Shown here: positions 1-8,104 of the stretch, piece by piece
Layout: each line of letters starts with the position of its first letter
Numbering within the stretch: position 1 is the stretch's first letter
Source of the DNA: Hyalangium versicolor
GTDB taxonomy: Bacteria > Myxococcota > Myxococcia > Myxococcales > Myxococcaceae
Assembly: GCF_020103695.1 (NCBI RefSeq)
Contig: NZ_JAHXBF010000021.1
Coordinates: 205,267-269,266, forward strand
Direction of reading: 5' to 3'
Length of the DNA stretch: 64,000 bases
Translations under genes and position numbers: made by a program
Notes under the pieces: model-generated
What the model was told of the DNA's origin: nothing
What the model saw: only the letters and a program-made list of their open reading frames with translations
Database searches by the model: none

Positions 1-1012
1 GGGACTGGGAGACGGTGCCCGTCTCGTAGCCCACGGCCTGGAAGAGCTCCAGGCCCTGCGTGAAGAAGGTGCGCTTCTCCGGGAAGAAGGCCTCGAAGGT
101 GGACAGGTTGAGGATGAGCTGATCGGCCTCCACCTGCCCGAAGTCCGGGTTGAAGGTGGCGTTGAGCGCCAGGTCGCTGCTGAGTGAGGCCTTCAAGTCC
201 AACCCCACATCCAGCGTCGGATCCCACATGCGCGGGTGGGGCAGGGACTCGTCCGAGAACTGGGGCCTCAGGGCGCTGCGCGTGGCCAGGTACGGCACCA
301 GCTCCAGCGCGCGCCGGGGCTTGACGCCCTGCATGCCCGTGAGGTGCCCCAGCCGCGACACGTTCGCATTGCTGGTGCGCGGGTTGTCCACGGATTCGAT
401 CTCCTCGTTGAGCCGGGCGATCTGCCGGCGCACGGAGAAGCCCCACGTCTGCACCTCGGCATCGGGGAAGCGCAGCACGGACAGGGGGATGGCGAACTCG
501 GCGGCCCACCCATCCGGCAGGGCGCTCGTGGCGCCGTCCCACACGCCGTCCCAGTCCGCGGTGTAATTGCGATCGTCGAAGAAGAGCCCGTCCCCGTGCA
601 CGCCGCCCGCCGTCAACGTGAAGGCGTACGCGGTGCGGTGATCATGCGTGGAGTCGATGATGAGCTGCACCTGGTCCGTGGTGAGCGTGGTGTCCCGCCG
701 GCCCAAACGCCTATCGATGAGTTGCGGCTTCGAGTCCCGGGCAATGACACCGAAGTAGACGTAGTCCGAGTCGTAGAGGATGCGCAGCTCGGTGCGCTCG
801 CTGGGAGTGCCGCCGGCGGTGGGGAAGCGCTGGACGAAGGCATCGAAGAGGGGGGCGTTCGCCCAGCAGTCCTCGTCCAGCTTCCCGTCGATGTGGATGG
901 AGCCGTGCTTGGGAGCCGACGGGATGAACTGATTGCGGCCGGGCCCTTCCACCGCCGCGTGGGCTGCCATGGCGGACAGCAGCATCGCGAGCCCCAGCCC
1001 CTGGCGCAGCAT
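1..1012 (-). CDS. DUF5916/CBM9-like outer-membrane-associated protein, 5' part only
   Basis: The gene runs off the left edge, so only the first 337 codons are present. The protein opens with a short signal peptide ending near AMAAHA. Residues about 30-220 match the carbohydrate-binding family 9-like domain found at the N-terminus of DUF5916 proteins, with IHIDGKLDEDCWANA, then LRILYDSDYVYFGVIARD and the DGLFFDDRNYTADWDG segment. From about residue 270 the start of the DUF5916 barrel-like part is visible (NPDFGQVEADQLILNLSTF, FFPEKRTFF). The family is common in Bacteroidetes and Myxococcota and is thought to sit in the outer membrane; its substrate is unknown. The ATG at 1012 is the only good start before the signal peptide. 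The family call is from memory of motifs and is firm; the function is not. Confidence 0.85.
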   Translation of the reverse strand, partial: MLRQGLGLAMLLSAMAAHAAVEGPGRNQFIPSAPKHGSIHIDGKLDEDCWANAPLFDAFVQRFPTAGGTPSERTELRILYDSDYVYFGVIARDSKPQLIDRRLGRRDTTLTTDQVQLIIDSTHDHRTAYAFTLTAGGVHGDGLFFDDRNYTADWDGVWDGATSALPDGWAAEFAIPLSVLRFPDAEVQTWGFSVRRQIARLNEEIESVDNPRTSNANVSRLGHLTGMQGVKPRRALELVPYLATRSALRPQFSDESLPHPRMWDPTLDVGLDLKASLSSDLALNATFNPDFGQVEADQLILNLSTFEAFFPEKRTFFTQGLELFQAVGYETGTVSQS

Positions 1013-1104
1013 GTCAATCCCCCTGATCTCGCGCACAGATGGTCCGTGACGACTCGTGAGCTTCCCGGGTGCGGCACGCAGAACGTACGAGAGTACCATC
1101 CATT

Positions 1105-2094
1105 TCACGGTTTCTTTCGTGTGTCACTCCCACCCTTGCGGCCAGACAGGGAGCGCATGAATTCCGAGTCGATTCCGTGAATACGCAGGCTGATCAGCTC
1201 TTTCGATGTGACATCTGGATAACCCATGCCGCGGATTTCCTGGATGAACTGGGGTGTCACGCCGTGGATGCGGAAGGCCATCAGGTCGTCCTGGGAGATG
1301 GAGGAAAAGCCCATTCCACGGATCTCCTGGACGAACTGGGGTGTCACGCCGTGGATGCGCAGGGCGGTGAGGCCGTCCGGCGACAAATCCTTGAACCCGA
1401 GCGCGCGCATCTCCCGGATGAACTGGGGCGTCACGCCGTGGATGCTCATGGCTTTCAGGTCCTCGATGTCCAGGTTCTTGTAGCCCTCGGCGGCCAGCTC
1501 GCGGATGCGCTCGGGCGTCACGCCGTGGATGCGGCATTGGACGAGCTGCTGGAGGGACAGCTTCGTGTAGCCGAGCGAGCCGAGTGTCCGGATGAACTCG
1601 GGCGTCACGTTGAAGATGCCCACCTCGATCAGCTCCTTGAGGGGTATGTCCTTGTACCCGAGCGCCGCCAGCTCCTTCACCCGCGCGGTGGTGATGTCGA
1701 AGAGGGCGAGCGTGTAGTGCTCGTCCGGGGTGAGCTTCGGGTAGCCCAGGGAGGCCATGGCCTTGGCGTAGGACTCGCTGGGCTCGAACTGGTAGTGGCC
1801 CGCGCCCTGTCCGTTGGCGAAGCTGCCCTGGAACTGGAAGGTGCCCGCCTCGCGCCGCAGCTGGAAGGGGGCCGTGCTGCCCTCGCTGGTGGACAGGCCC
1901 TGGAAGGCCGCGAGGGGGATCTGCGTGCTCATCTGTCCGCGGTGCTCGCCCTGGGTGGTGCGGAGCGAGAGCTCGAGCTGGTTCTCCTCCACGCTGGCCG
2001 ACCAGGTGCCGTTGTGCGTGGGAGCGGCGAGCGCGGGCGCGGCCACCAGGAGCAGCGCGGCGAGGAGGGGGAGGAAAGGCTGCTGCGATTTCAT
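1105..2094 (-). CDS. Secreted protein with seven 29-residue helical repeats
   Basis: The 329-residue protein has a signal peptide (LLAALLLVAAPALA) ending near residue 25, then a beta-rich domain of about 90 residues (NGTWSASVEENQLELSLRT onward). From about residue 125 it has seven tandem copies of a 29-residue unit with consensus L-x4-L-x3-hHGVTPxFIxEhxxhGYxx. The last unit stops short and is followed by a basic tail. The reading frame stays open upstream to 2259, but the ATG at 2094 gives the signal peptide. The same repeat makes up the C-terminus of the M56 peptidase 94 bp upstream on the same strand, so the two genes very probably form one operon and act on the same ligand or on each other. 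I do not recognise a named Pfam family for the repeat. Confidence 0.85.
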   Translation of the reverse strand: MKSQQPFLPLLAALLLVAAPALAAPTHNGTWSASVEENQLELSLRTTQGEHRGQMSTQIPLAAFQGLSTSEGSTAPFQLRREAGTFQFQGSFANGQGAGHYQFEPSESYAKAMASLGYPKLTPDEHYTLALFDITTARVKELAALGYKDIPLKELIEVGIFNVTPEFIRTLGSLGYTKLSLQQLVQCRIHGVTPERIRELAAEGYKNLDIEDLKAMSIHGVTPQFIREMRALGFKDLSPDGLTALRIHGVTPQFVQEIRGMGFSSISQDDLMAFRIHGVTPQFIQEIRGMGYPDVTSKELISLRIHGIDSEFMRSLSGRKGGSDTRKKP

Positions 2095-2188
2095 GACTTG
2101 GGCTCCTTCGAGCAAGGCACGGCCCTGCGGCGCGCGCTCGGGAGAGCGCGGCCGTGGGCACGGGCGTGGGTGGGAGGGGAGAGGGGGA

Positions 2189-4288
2189 CTACTTCTTCTG
2201 CTGCATGCGGCGGATGAAGTCCGCGTCGATGCCGCTGGTGCGCAGGCGGACCAGCGCATCCACGGAGAGGTTCGTCAGGCCGGCGTCGCGCATCTGCTGG
2301 ATGAAGCCCGTGTCCACGCCGATGGCGCGCAGCTCGACGAGCTCTTCGGCGGAGACATCCTTCAGGCCGGCGTCACGCAGCATGCCGATGTAGCTCGGGG
2401 TGACGCCCACGGCCTGGAACTGCACGAGCGTGTCCGCGTCGAGCTTCGAGTAGCCCACCTTGGACAGCTCGGCGATGGTCTCCGGCTTGACGCCCACGGC
2501 GCGCATCTGGGTCAGCTGCTCCAGATCCAGGCCCGTGTAGCCGGCGGCCTTCAGCCCGCGCAGGTAGGCCTCGTCCACGCCCACGGCGCGAGCGGCGGTG
2601 AGCTGGTCCGCGTCGAGCTTCGTGAAGCCCAGGGCCTTCATCTGGTCGATCCAGGCCGGGGTGACGTTCAGGTGCTTCATGGCCACCAGCTCGTCGGCGG
2701 GGACCTTCTGGCCGAAGCGGGCGTTCATCTCCTTCACGTACTCGGGGGTGATGCCCGCGTGGCCGAACTGCATCAGGTTGCCCACGGTGGGTTCATAGCC
2801 CATGCCCTTCACCGTCTCGACAGTCTCCGGAGAGACGCCCGCCACCTTCAGCGCGACGAGCTGATTCACCGAGAGCGGGCCCTTGCCCACGATCGTCTCC
2901 TCATCCACGTCGTCCTCGTCGTCCTTCCAATCGGGGTGCGGCTGGGGATTGGGGTTCGGGTTCACATGGACCTGCGGGTTCACATGGACCTGCGGGTTGA
3001 GCTGGGGCTGTGGGGCCGCGGCCATCTCACGTACGGGAACCTGGGCGGGAGCCGCAGCGGCAGGGGGAACTGTCACCGGCTCCGGGACGGGATCGGCCAG
3101 GGGCGCGATGACGGATGGAGCGGTCAGCTTCTCGATGAGAGACGAGGCTGAGGATGAGGATGAGGATGAGGAGGCCGGGCTCGCGGCGAGCACGGTGCCA
3201 GCCTCGCGGGCCGGGATCATCAGGACGGTGACGGGAGCTGCCACCGCCAGACTGCTCACCAGCGTGAGGACGGAGGCGCCCGCCACCCAGCGCGAGGAGC
3301 ATCGCGAGGCGGGAGAGAGCACCAGCCGGCGCACGCGCTCCGGCAGCGAGCCGCCCAGCGCGGACATGGCGGGGCTCGGTGCGAGGGAGGGCATCACACG
3401 AAGCCCCTCCAGCGCGGTGAGGGCTCGGGCGTAGGAGAGGGAGTTGCCACTGGCGCCGGCGGCGATGTCATCGCAGCAGTGCTCGCGCTCCACGCGGATG
3501 ACGTGGGACACCCACCAGACGGCCGGGTGGTAGAAGAGCAGCGTCTCCACGAGCGTCTGCGCCAGGTTCACCGCGAAGTCGTAGCGGCGGATGTGGGCCA
3601 GCTCGTGGGCGAGGATCATCTCGAGCTGCCGCGCGGGCAGGCCGGTGAGGGCGGAGGCGGGCAGCAGCACCACGGGGCGCAGCCAGCCCACGGCCGAGGG
3701 CACCTCCAGCGTCGCGGACTGGAGCAGGCGCACCGCGCGTTTCAGCCCCAGGCGGTGGGAGAGCGCCTCCAGCCGTTCCTGCCACTCGACGGGAGCGGGA
3801 GCCGACGCGTGAACCAACCGGCGCAGGCGCATCCAGCTCGCGAGCAGCCGCAGCGAGCACAGGGCCACGCCCACGCCCCATGCGAGCACGAGCCAGGGCA
3901 GGTTCTGTCCGACGAGTGAGAGGGCCCGTTCCATCAGGGGCTCGGATTCGGACGCGGATGCCACCACGGGCGCCGTGACTGAGGAGGACTTGCGAGGCGC
4001 CAGGGCTCGCGGAGCCATGGGACTGGCCGGGTTCGACACTTCGATCCTGGCCGCAGTGAAGGAGGGCGCCGCGGTCCGCTCCGACGCGGTGCTGTAGTGG
4101 CGCCAGCCTGTGGCGACAGGGAGCGCGAGCATCATCACCAGCGCGCCACAAGCCAGACCATAGCGGGCGGTGGCGGCACGGCGGCCGAGCACGCGCAGCG
4201 CCAGCGCCAACACCGCCGCGACGAGCGTGCCCTGCCACAGCAGATGCAGCAGCGCCCAGCCCAGGGACTCCAGGACGAAACCGCTCAT
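2189..4288 (-). CDS. BlaR-like M56 metallopeptidase with eight C-terminal repeats
   Basis: This 699-residue membrane peptidase resembles BlaR1/MecR1. Transmembrane segments lie near residues 5-32, 42-60 and 130-150, and a fourth near 335-360. The zinc site HELAH is at about residues 228-232, with a likely third ligand in the EREHCCDD segment near 269. After the last membrane helix comes a low-complexity linker with serine runs, NPQVHV repeats and an acidic stretch. About 228 residues of eight 28-29-residue repeats follow, of the form LxADxLVxhxAVGVTPxhI. BlaR1 would have a penicillin-binding domain at this position; none is present, so the signal sensed is not a beta-lactam through acylation. 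The gene overlaps blaI by four bases (ATGA), which implies translational coupling. The expected role is cleavage that relieves BlaI repression. Confidence 0.92.
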   Translation of the reverse strand: MSGFVLESLGWALLHLLWQGTLVAAVLALALRVLGRRAATARYGLACGALVMMLALPVATGWRHYSTASERTAAPSFTAARIEVSNPASPMAPRALAPRKSSSVTAPVVASASESEPLMERALSLVGQNLPWLVLAWGVGVALCSLRLLASWMRLRRLVHASAPAPVEWQERLEALSHRLGLKRAVRLLQSATLEVPSAVGWLRPVVLLPASALTGLPARQLEMILAHELAHIRRYDFAVNLAQTLVETLLFYHPAVWWVSHVIRVEREHCCDDIAAGASGNSLSYARALTALEGLRVMPSLAPSPAMSALGGSLPERVRRLVLSPASRCSSRWVAGASVLTLVSSLAVAAPVTVLMIPAREAGTVLAASPASSSSSSSSASSLIEKLTAPSVIAPLADPVPEPVTVPPAAAAPAQVPVREMAAAPQPQLNPQVHVNPQVHVNPNPNPQPHPDWKDDEDDVDEETIVGKGPLSVNQLVALKVAGVSPETVETVKGMGYEPTVGNLMQFGHAGITPEYVKEMNARFGQKVPADELVAMKHLNVTPAWIDQMKALGFTKLDADQLTAARAVGVDEAYLRGLKAAGYTGLDLEQLTQMRAVGVKPETIAELSKVGYSKLDADTLVQFQAVGVTPSYIGMLRDAGLKDVSAEELVELRAIGVDTGFIQQMRDAGLTNLSVDALVRLRTSGIDADFIRRMQQKK

Positions 4289-4671
4289 GGCTCCACCTCC
4301 TGCTCCAGGGAATCGAGGAGGCGGCGCAATTCGGCCAGCTCCTCGGGGGAAGTCTTCTTCGAGGACAGTGCCTGCATGGCGAGCTGGGCCGGCGAGCCGC
4401 CGAAGGCGCGGTCCACCAGATCCACCACGAGCTGGCGCTGCGTCTTCTGCTGCGTCACGCGCGAGCTGTAGACGTGGGCTCGCTGGGACTCATCTCTCAC
4501 CACGAGTCCCTTCTCGGTCATGATCTGCATCAGCTTGAGGACGGTGGTGTAGCCGCTTCCGTCCTGGAGGGCCTCGTGCACTTCTCGCACGGTGCTCGGC
4601 CCGCGCTCCCACAGCGCGCGGAGAATGGCCAGCTCCGCATCGGTGGGTCTCGGTAGCTTCGATTCGCTCAT
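4285..4671 (-). CDS. BlaI/MecI/CopY family transcriptional repressor
   Basis: The 128-residue winged-helix repressor has the standard length of the family. It begins PTDAELAILRALWERGPSTV and has the YTTVLKLMQIMTEKGLV recognition-helix region. The C-terminal half is a dimerisation region, with LVVDLVDRAFGGSPAQLAM. The frame is open further upstream (an ATG at 4689), but I chose 4671. It has a GAGGG ribosome site, gives the usual family length, and leaves a leader of about 25 bases after the promoter found at 4703-4730. It lies first in a BlaI-M56-repeat-protein operon. In known systems the partner peptidase triggers BlaI cleavage. Autorepression here is suggested by two dyads over its promoter. 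Confidence 0.95.
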   Translation of the reverse strand: MSESKLPRPTDAELAILRALWERGPSTVREVHEALQDGSGYTTVLKLMQIMTEKGLVVRDESQRAHVYSSRVTQQKTQRQLVVDLVDRAFGGSPAQLAMQALSSKKTSPEELAELRRLLDSLEQEVEP

Positions 4672-4702
4672 GACTCCCTCGGCGTCCATCGTTACCCGGA
4701 TG

Positions 4703-4730
4703 AATATACGAAGGGGTTCGTAGATGTCAA
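4703..4730 (-). promoter_or_regulatory. Sigma-70-type promoter of the blaI operon
   Basis: Read on the minus strand there is a perfect TTGACA at 4730-4725, a 16-bp spacer, and TATATT at 4708-4703. Transcription would start near 4696, about 25 bases before the repressor ATG at 4671. The spacer is occupied by an inverted repeat described separately. Confidence 0.7.
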
Positions 4731-4743
4731 CGAAGGTCTTCGT
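4707..4743. promoter_or_regulatory. Paired BlaI operator dyads
   Basis: Two inverted repeats have the same core, ACGAA-N4-TTCGT. The first, TACGAAGGGGTTCGTA, spans 4707-4722 and fills the spacer between -35 and -10. The second, ACGAAGGTCTTCGT, spans 4730-4743 and touches the -35. Their centres are 22 bp apart, about two helical turns, as expected for two dimers bound on one face. Binding by the adjacent BlaI-family repressor is inferred; the core differs from the classical TACA-TGTA operator of staphylococcal BlaI. Confidence 0.65.
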
Positions 4744-4897
4744 AGATGGGGCGGGGCGAGGTGTATCGACGGGTGGGCAGGGGAGCCTTTGAGCCTGGTT
4801 GTCCACCAGGCACGGGTGGCTTGGTACCCGAGGTGGGGGTTCCCGAGGGAGGAGGGGTGATCCACCTTCCGGAGAGCATCAGACTCTGGAGGCGCCG

Positions 4898-5191
4898 ATG
4901 GCGGAGACGACCACCGACAAGACGGAGAAGCAGGCAGCGGGGAAGCGCGGGGCGCGAGGCTCGAAGCGGAGCACGGGGCGCATCCAGGTGCGTCGGGACA
5001 CGGCGGGGTACACGGCGGCGGCGCAGGAGCAGGCCGCGCGGGTGCGCGAGGAGATCGACTCGGCGCTGGCGGATGGGCAGCGGATCCGCGCGGAGATCGA
5101 AGCGCGCATCGAGACGCAGTGGCACAACAAGCCCGCGCCGCAAGCGGCTGCGCCGGCCAGGGGTGGGCGCCGTCGCCGCGAGAAGGCCTGA
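4898..5191 (+). CDS. Small basic alpha-helical protein, function unknown
   Basis: The 97-residue protein starts at an ATG with a GGAG ribosome site (CTGGAGGCGCCG before the start). Both ends are rich in Lys and Arg (KRGARGSKRSTGR and GGRRRREKA). The middle is predicted as a charged amphipathic helix or coiled coil (AAQEQAARVREEIDSALAD, RAEIEARIETQW). The composition resembles nucleic-acid-binding or spore/DNA-packaging small proteins, but no family is recognised. It stands alone: the blaI operon diverges to its left and the next gene begins 141 bp to its right. Confidence 0.6.
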   Translation: MAETTTDKTEKQAAGKRGARGSKRSTGRIQVRRDTAGYTAAAQEQAARVREEIDSALADGQRIRAEIEARIETQWHNKPAPQAAAPARGGRRRREKA

Positions 5192-5332
5192 GCCGGGGTA
5201 GGACGTTCGGCGCGGTGATGAGGCTTGTCGGCGCTGTCCACGGCGTTGACAGCCGAGGGGCCTGAGCCGGGCAGCGGAGAAGGAAGATCAGGCACTTGCG
5301 CGCTGGCCATGGGGTTGCAGTGGGGCCGGTGC

Positions 5333-6505
5333 ATGAGTGCCTCCTTCTATCTGCTGCTCGCGATCGGCCTGCTTGGGGCCTGGGATGTCATCTACTTCCA
5401 CATCTACCGGTGCCAGTTGCACCTGAGGCCCGAGTGCCGGCGGGAGGTGCTGTGGCACACGGCGCGTCACCTCGTGTACGCGCTGCAGTTCCTGTGGGTG
5501 GCGCACCTGCGCTTCCATGGAGCGGCGCTGGTGGGGCTCGGGGTGCTGTACGCGGCGGATGTCTTCATCGCCTGGGCGGACGTCTGGGAGGAGAAGGAGA
5601 GCCGCGCCTCTCAAGGAGGGCTGCCTCGGGGCGAGTACCTGATGCACGTGGTGCTGAGCGTGCTGGTGGGGCTGTACCTGATGAGCACGTTCCAGGCGGT
5701 GTGGCCGGATCGGCTGCTTCCCACGGCGATCCAGGTGGCGCCGCCCGCGGTGCCCGTGGCGTTGAGAGCGTTGATGACGGTGATGGGGGTGGTGGCGCTC
5801 GGGGCGTTTGCGCATGACCTGTACCGGTGGTTCTCGCGGCGGGCGGCAGGGGAGGTGGGGACGCCGGAGGTGCTCTCGCGCCGGGTGGTGGTGGAGGCGC
5901 TGATTCCCGCGCCGGTCGAGCGCGTGTGGGAGCGCTCGCAGGAGCCGGATCAGCACACGGGGTGGGATCTGCGCTTCTCCTCCATCCGCTATCTGCCGGA
6001 GCAGGACGCGCGAGGGTTTCATCTCATGGAGTACCTGACGCGGCTGGGCTTCGGGCTGGAGGTGGCGGGCTGGGGCCGGTACCTGAGCAACGCGCCGCTG
6101 GAGCGCTCCACGTTCGAATTTGGCTCGGAGGATCCGAAGAGTCTCATCACCCACGGGCGAGGGGTGTGGCTCTACGAGCGGCGGCCGGAGGGGACCTTCT
6201 TCAAGACGGTGTTCGACTACCAGACGCGACACGGGGCGGCGGGTGGGCTGCTGGACTTCTACCTCTTCCGGCCGATGATGCAGCTGGCCACCGAGTGGAG
6301 CTTCGAGACGCTGCGGCAGTGGTGCGCGGGGGACGAGGGCGCGGTGGAGCGCCGCCGGTCTCGCTGGCGGTTCGTGCTCTTCTTTATTGCCCGAACGCTG
6401 GGAGGGGCGCCCGCGCCGGGAGCCGCGAGGAGCTGGCTGGGGTCGGGCCGGGAATCGGCACAGGCACCGTCCGAGGCACGCTCTCTGGTGGAGGTGGCGT
6501 CGTGA
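5333..6505 (+). CDS. Membrane protein with C-terminal SRPBCC (START-like) domain
   Basis: The N-terminal 165 residues hold about four transmembrane helices (FYLLLAIGLLGAWDVIYF, then LVYALQFLWVAHL, VVLSVLVGLYLM and LMTVMGVVALGAFAH). Residues about 180-350 form a SRPBCC-type ligand-binding fold: VVVEALIPAPVERVWERSQ at the start, and FFKTVFDYQTRHGAAGGLLD then ATEWSFETLRQWC near the end. The frame is open back to 5225. The ATG at 5333 directly precedes the first membrane helix, but ATG 5309 is also possible. The stop overlaps the GTG of the next gene by four bases, so the two proteins are probably made in fixed ratio. A role in lipid or polyketide-like ligand handling is only inferred. Confidence 0.75.
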   Translation: MSASFYLLLAIGLLGAWDVIYFHIYRCQLHLRPECRREVLWHTARHLVYALQFLWVAHLRFHGAALVGLGVLYAADVFIAWADVWEEKESRASQGGLPRGEYLMHVVLSVLVGLYLMSTFQAVWPDRLLPTAIQVAPPAVPVALRALMTVMGVVALGAFAHDLYRWFSRRAAGEVGTPEVLSRRVVVEALIPAPVERVWERSQEPDQHTGWDLRFSSIRYLPEQDARGFHLMEYLTRLGFGLEVAGWGRYLSNAPLERSTFEFGSEDPKSLITHGRGVWLYERRPEGTFFKTVFDYQTRHGAAGGLLDFYLFRPMMQLATEWSFETLRQWCAGDEGAVERRRSRWRFVLFFIARTLGGAPAPGAARSWLGSGRESAQAPSEARSLVEVAS

Positions 6506-7926
6506 GCGCGATCGCTCGGGACGCATGGAGTTGTCTCAGCTCCCTCGAGGAGAACGAGGAGGTGGAACCGGAGGAGCTTGCCGAGGCGCGTGCCCATCTG
6601 CCGCGAGCCTCGCGAGAGGAGCTCGTCGCGTTCGTGAGTCGGCACCGGGCCAGCCGTCGGTGGCTGGGAAAGCTGGAGTCCTTCTATCGCGCTCACCCTT
6701 GCCGCATGGCGCGAGTGCACCTGCTTGTCGCGAGTGCGGTGACGCTCGGGCGCTTCTGGGGAGTGTCCGCGCCCTTCGCCCGGCTGGGCGAGGCGGTGAT
6801 GCCCGTAGACATCCATGGCCGACCGCGCACGCGGAGCTGGGAGGCCTATGCGCGAGCCTGTGAGGAGGGGCTCCCCATCGAGGTCTGCGATGAGCGGTGG
6901 ATCGACGCCCACATGCAGGATGCGGCTGCGGCGCGCGAAGCAGGGCTGGAGGCCGCCTTTCTGGCCGAGGCGCGAGCGCATGCGGAGGAGCCTCTGTGGC
7001 GTTTGCTGGTGCAGCACCTGGAGATGACGTTGGGATCGAGGCTGTTTGATCAGCCGGCGCTGGCAGGAGCGGTTCCGGGGGAGGCGGCGATCGCGCACGG
7101 GATGGCGCTCGCGGTGGGGAGACTGCTCCACGCGGGGTGGAGTCTGCTGCGCCACTACGCGCTGGCCACGGCTCGCGCGCTGCTGTTCCCGAGAGGGACG
7201 AGGCGCGGGGACCTGCTCGGAGATCGGCGGGTGGCGCTGCTGCTGCTGTCGAGCTTCATGACGGCATGGGCGGCAGCTCGAGTCTACCGGCGAGGGGTTC
7301 GGAGCCTACGCCGGGGGCAGCAGACAGGACCCACGGACAGCTGGCCGCTGCTGGCGGGGGCATTGGGTGGGGGCGTGGCCGAGGTCGACGCGCGAGTGGT
7401 GCGCTTCTATTCGAACCCTGGAGCCTACGCGGTACGAGCTTCGGTGGAGTTGCGCAACTGGGGCGCGCGAGCGGTTGCATGGCTGGCGACGCGGCTGCTC
7501 GGGCAGGGGGTGACGGCATCCGGGGAGCGAGCCTTCCCTGCATGCTTCCGAACCTTCCGCCGCGCGGATGGCTCGATGCATTTCGTCCGGGAGCTGTACT
7601 GCGATGGGGCGCTGCGCGTGTTCGACTCGGACTTCGTGGTGAGGGGCGGGACGTTGTACGAGGTCTTCGTCGAGCAGGGTCTGGAGGTGGAGATGGAGGT
7701 GCGAGCGCTCGATCGAGGAGGCGTCTCCATCCGAGGGCGGCGCGTGCGCTGGCGAGGGCTGCCGGTGCCTACCTTCGGATTGGGCGTGGAGTTCCGAACC
7801 TACCCGGCCGAGGAAGTCACGGAACGCGTGGACATCATCGGGACGCTGACACGAGAACCGCGCTCGGGGACCCAGGCGAGTCCACGAGTCCTGGGCACCT
7901 TGCGTTACCAGGCCGCGCGCGCCTGA
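6502..7926 (+). CDS. Membrane protein with C-terminal DUF4166-like domain
   Basis: The start is a GTG overlapping the upstream stop (GTGA, 6502-6505). Of 474 residues, the first 280 are mostly helical with two possible membrane segments (VHLLVASAVTLGRFWG, VALLLLSSFMTAWAAARVY). From about residue 290 comes a domain of about 180 residues beginning WPLLAGALGGGVAEVDARVV and containing FPACFRTFRRADGSMHFVRE, then GVSIRGRRVRWRGLPVPTFG. The order and the RxWR-GLPLP-like motif resemble DUF4166, which in Bacillus YndJ-type proteins is also linked to membrane partners. The family call is moderate. Coupling to the SRPBCC protein suggests a shared complex. Confidence 0.7.
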   Translation: MSAIARDAWSCLSSLEENEEVEPEELAEARAHLPRASREELVAFVSRHRASRRWLGKLESFYRAHPCRMARVHLLVASAVTLGRFWGVSAPFARLGEAVMPVDIHGRPRTRSWEAYARACEEGLPIEVCDERWIDAHMQDAAAAREAGLEAAFLAEARAHAEEPLWRLLVQHLEMTLGSRLFDQPALAGAVPGEAAIAHGMALAVGRLLHAGWSLLRHYALATARALLFPRGTRRGDLLGDRRVALLLLSSFMTAWAAARVYRRGVRSLRRGQQTGPTDSWPLLAGALGGGVAEVDARVVRFYSNPGAYAVRASVELRNWGARAVAWLATRLLGQGVTASGERAFPACFRTFRRADGSMHFVRELYCDGALRVFDSDFVVRGGTLYEVFVEQGLEVEMEVRALDRGGVSIRGRRVRWRGLPVPTFGLGVEFRTYPAEEVTERVDIIGTLTREPRSGTQASPRVLGTLRYQAARA

Positions 7927-8104
7927 GTCAGGGGCCAGCTCGTGGAACTCACTCTCGCCCAGGAGGAGCCCTGCCGGGCGAGACCAGTACCAACTGGTAG
8001 GCTGGCCATACCAGTTCGGAACGAATCCGAGCGGCAGCCGGGTCCTCAGCACAGCCACTGTGAAGCGAACGGTTGGCTGCCGCAGATGTTCGACTCGTAC
8101 GGTT

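Noticed and set aside
1814..3151. Long plus-strand frames opposite the repeat-protein and M56 genes
   Set aside because: They are antisense shadows caused by high GC3. They show no domain and no ribosome site, while the minus-strand products have clear motifs.
2189..4288. Reading the BlaI/M56 pair as a beta-lactam resistance sensor
   Set aside because: The C-terminal penicillin-binding domain of BlaR1 is missing, and the only beta-lactamase-like gene is about 24 kb away without the operator dyad.
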